Shown piece by piece: positions 31,545-32,447 of a stretch of DNA of 32,447 nt. The translations under genes were made by a program, and so were the position numbers. Below the pieces are notes generated by a model, which saw nothing but the letters and a program-made list of their open reading frames with translations, did no database searches and was not told the origin of the DNA. The first letter of the stretch is position 1; every line of letters starts with the position of its first letter. Origin of the DNA: an uncultured Lachnospiraceae bacterium. GTDB lineage: Bacteria > Bacillota > Clostridia > Lachnospirales > Lachnospiraceae. The stretch covers positions 1 through 32,447 of the forward strand of contig CAJURH010000027.1 of assembly GCA_910588775.1 (NCBI GenBank), given 5' to 3'.

Positions 31545-32447
31545 TCAAGAATTTCCCCACAGGAAATCCGGGTATTTTCCCTCTTCTTTCATTTTTTGAA
31601 TGGCATCCACAACCGCAGCCCGGTCCTCTTTATAAGTCACCCCGTGCCACTGGTCCACGGATTTCAGAACTTCCACCGTCGCCTTACCCTCAGTCAACAA
31701 TTCACCCACCACTGTAGGCAGGAAGTATTCACATTTCATAGGCTCTTCCCGGAATCCCTTTTCAAGAAACGCCGGAAATCTGTCCTCCAACTCTTTTAGA
31801 ATACTCTGGGAAAAACCCCACATATTCATAGACACTAGGCTAGCCACATCAATTTCGCTCCATGTACGGCCATCGTCCTCTGTATATGCCGCTCCAGAAC
31901 CTCTTTTTTCAATGTGGGTTCTCTCCTGAATTCCCATAAGATATCCATCTCTGTCAATTTGGCATATCCCCCTAGCCACATGTCCATTGTCTGTGAGAGT
32001 ATTCCCCAAAACATAACCAACCATACAGTAACGGTATTTATTATCATCCTGGTGTGTAGACAGATATTGATACAGACAGGTAAACGCATGGCTCCCATAA
32101 TAGTCATCCGCATTAATAACCGCAAACGGCCCCTCAATCGCCTGCTTACAACACAAAATGGCATGGCCTGTTCCAAAAGGCTTAACTCTCCCTTGGGGTG
32201 GCCGCCACCCTTCAGGCAATGCAGACAGTTCCTGGTACACATAAGACACATCCATATGCGAACTGATACGATCCCCGATGGCCTTCCGGAAGTCCTGTTC
32301 ATTCTCCCTCTTAATTATGAATACCACCTGCTCAAAACCTGCCTTTTTCGCATCGTAAATGGAAAAATCCATAATAATATTCCCCTGGCTGTCCACCGGA
32401 TCAATCTGTTTCAAACCACCATAACGGCTCCCCATGCCTGCCGCCAT
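31545..32447 (-). CDS. Sugar nucleotidyltransferase-like protein, 5' end beyond the window
   Basis: At least 300 residues; the frame is open at the right edge. It starts with the nucleotide-binding signature MAAGMGSRYGGLKQIDPVDS and has a kinase-like GTGHAILCCKQAIEGPFAVI NADDYYG segment, as in the NTP-transferase (GalU/RfbA-like) fold; NADDYYG carries the acidic metal ligands. The full protein probably begins a few residues further upstream. It precedes galE by 16 bases, in keeping with nucleotide-sugar metabolism. The sugar substrate cannot be read from the sequence. Confidence 0.85.
   Translation of the reverse strand: MAAGMGSRYGGLKQIDPVDSQGNIIMDFSIYDAKKAGFEQVVFIIKRENEQDFRKAIGDRISSHMDVSYVYQELSALPEGWRPPQGRVKPFGTGHAILCCKQAIEGPFAVINADDYYGSHAFTCLYQYLSTHQDDNKYRYCMVGYVLGNTLTDNGHVARGICQIDRDGYLMGIQERTHIEKRGSGAAYTEDDGRTWSEIDVASLVSMNMWGFSQSILKELEDRFPAFLEKGFREEPMKCEYFLPTVVGELLTEGKATVEVLKSVDQWHGVTYKEDRAAVVDAIQKMKEEGKYPDFLWGNS

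Overview
The window looks like chromosome of a motile, low-GC Gram-positive anaerobe, most likely a gut member of the Lachnospiraceae (class Clostridia). The evidence is the flgM-flgN-flgK-flgL-DUF6470-fliW-csrA gene order, strong AGGAGG ribosome binding sites, a DUF3786 protein, an Rpn-type nuclease with EAAEKAAR repeats, a BTAD-type regulator remnant and a surface protein with repeated HxHxxxCY modules. The species cannot be named from the sequence. No rRNA, tRNA, CRISPR array or intact insertion sequence was seen.

Left part (1-9134, all minus strand). Two unrecognised coupled genes lie at 1-927. Next is a small conserved hypothetical gene and the C-terminal end of a BTAD-family regulator. 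That regulator is joined directly, in mid-gene, to a truncated repeat-rich surface protein, and the joint near 2160 looks like a deletion or an assembly chimera. Upstream of the surface gene, in the same transcription unit, are a SipW-like signal peptidase and a coiled-coil protein, which together look like a surface-export cassette with a promoter at 6728-6756. An orphan CsoR-type metal sensor, an Rpn-family nuclease and a DUF3786 protein follow.

Middle part (9165-18336, minus strand). This is a solute-uptake cluster: two permeases (nikB/dppB-like and nikC/dppC-like), two ATPases (nikD/dppD-like and nikE/dppF-like), a family 5 lipoprotein binding protein, a secreted protein, a rare fusion of an aspartoacylase/succinylglutamate-desuccinylase-like Zn hydrolase with a SAM-dependent methyltransferase, and a LysR regulator. 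The permease and ATPase halves have separate promoters. Both promoters carry the same composite element: two GGAAT repeats 21-22 bp apart, a C5-G5 dyad overlapping a TTGTG -35, an 18-bp spacer and TATAAT. This points to co-regulation. The substrate is unknown; nickel, a metallophore or a modified peptide are all possible.

Right part (18471-30508). This is a chemotaxis and flagellar locus. A divergent pair (a FliK-like protein and a FlhB-C-domain-like protein) faces cheA-cheW-cheR-cheB. The hook-filament junction block flgM-flgN-flgK-flgL-DUF6470 and fliW-csrA follow. Two sigma-28 (SigD)-like promoters precede cheA and flgM. The flagellin gene usually found next to csrA is not here. The window ends with convergent galE and a partial sugar-nucleotidyltransferase-like gene, probably for surface polysaccharide.
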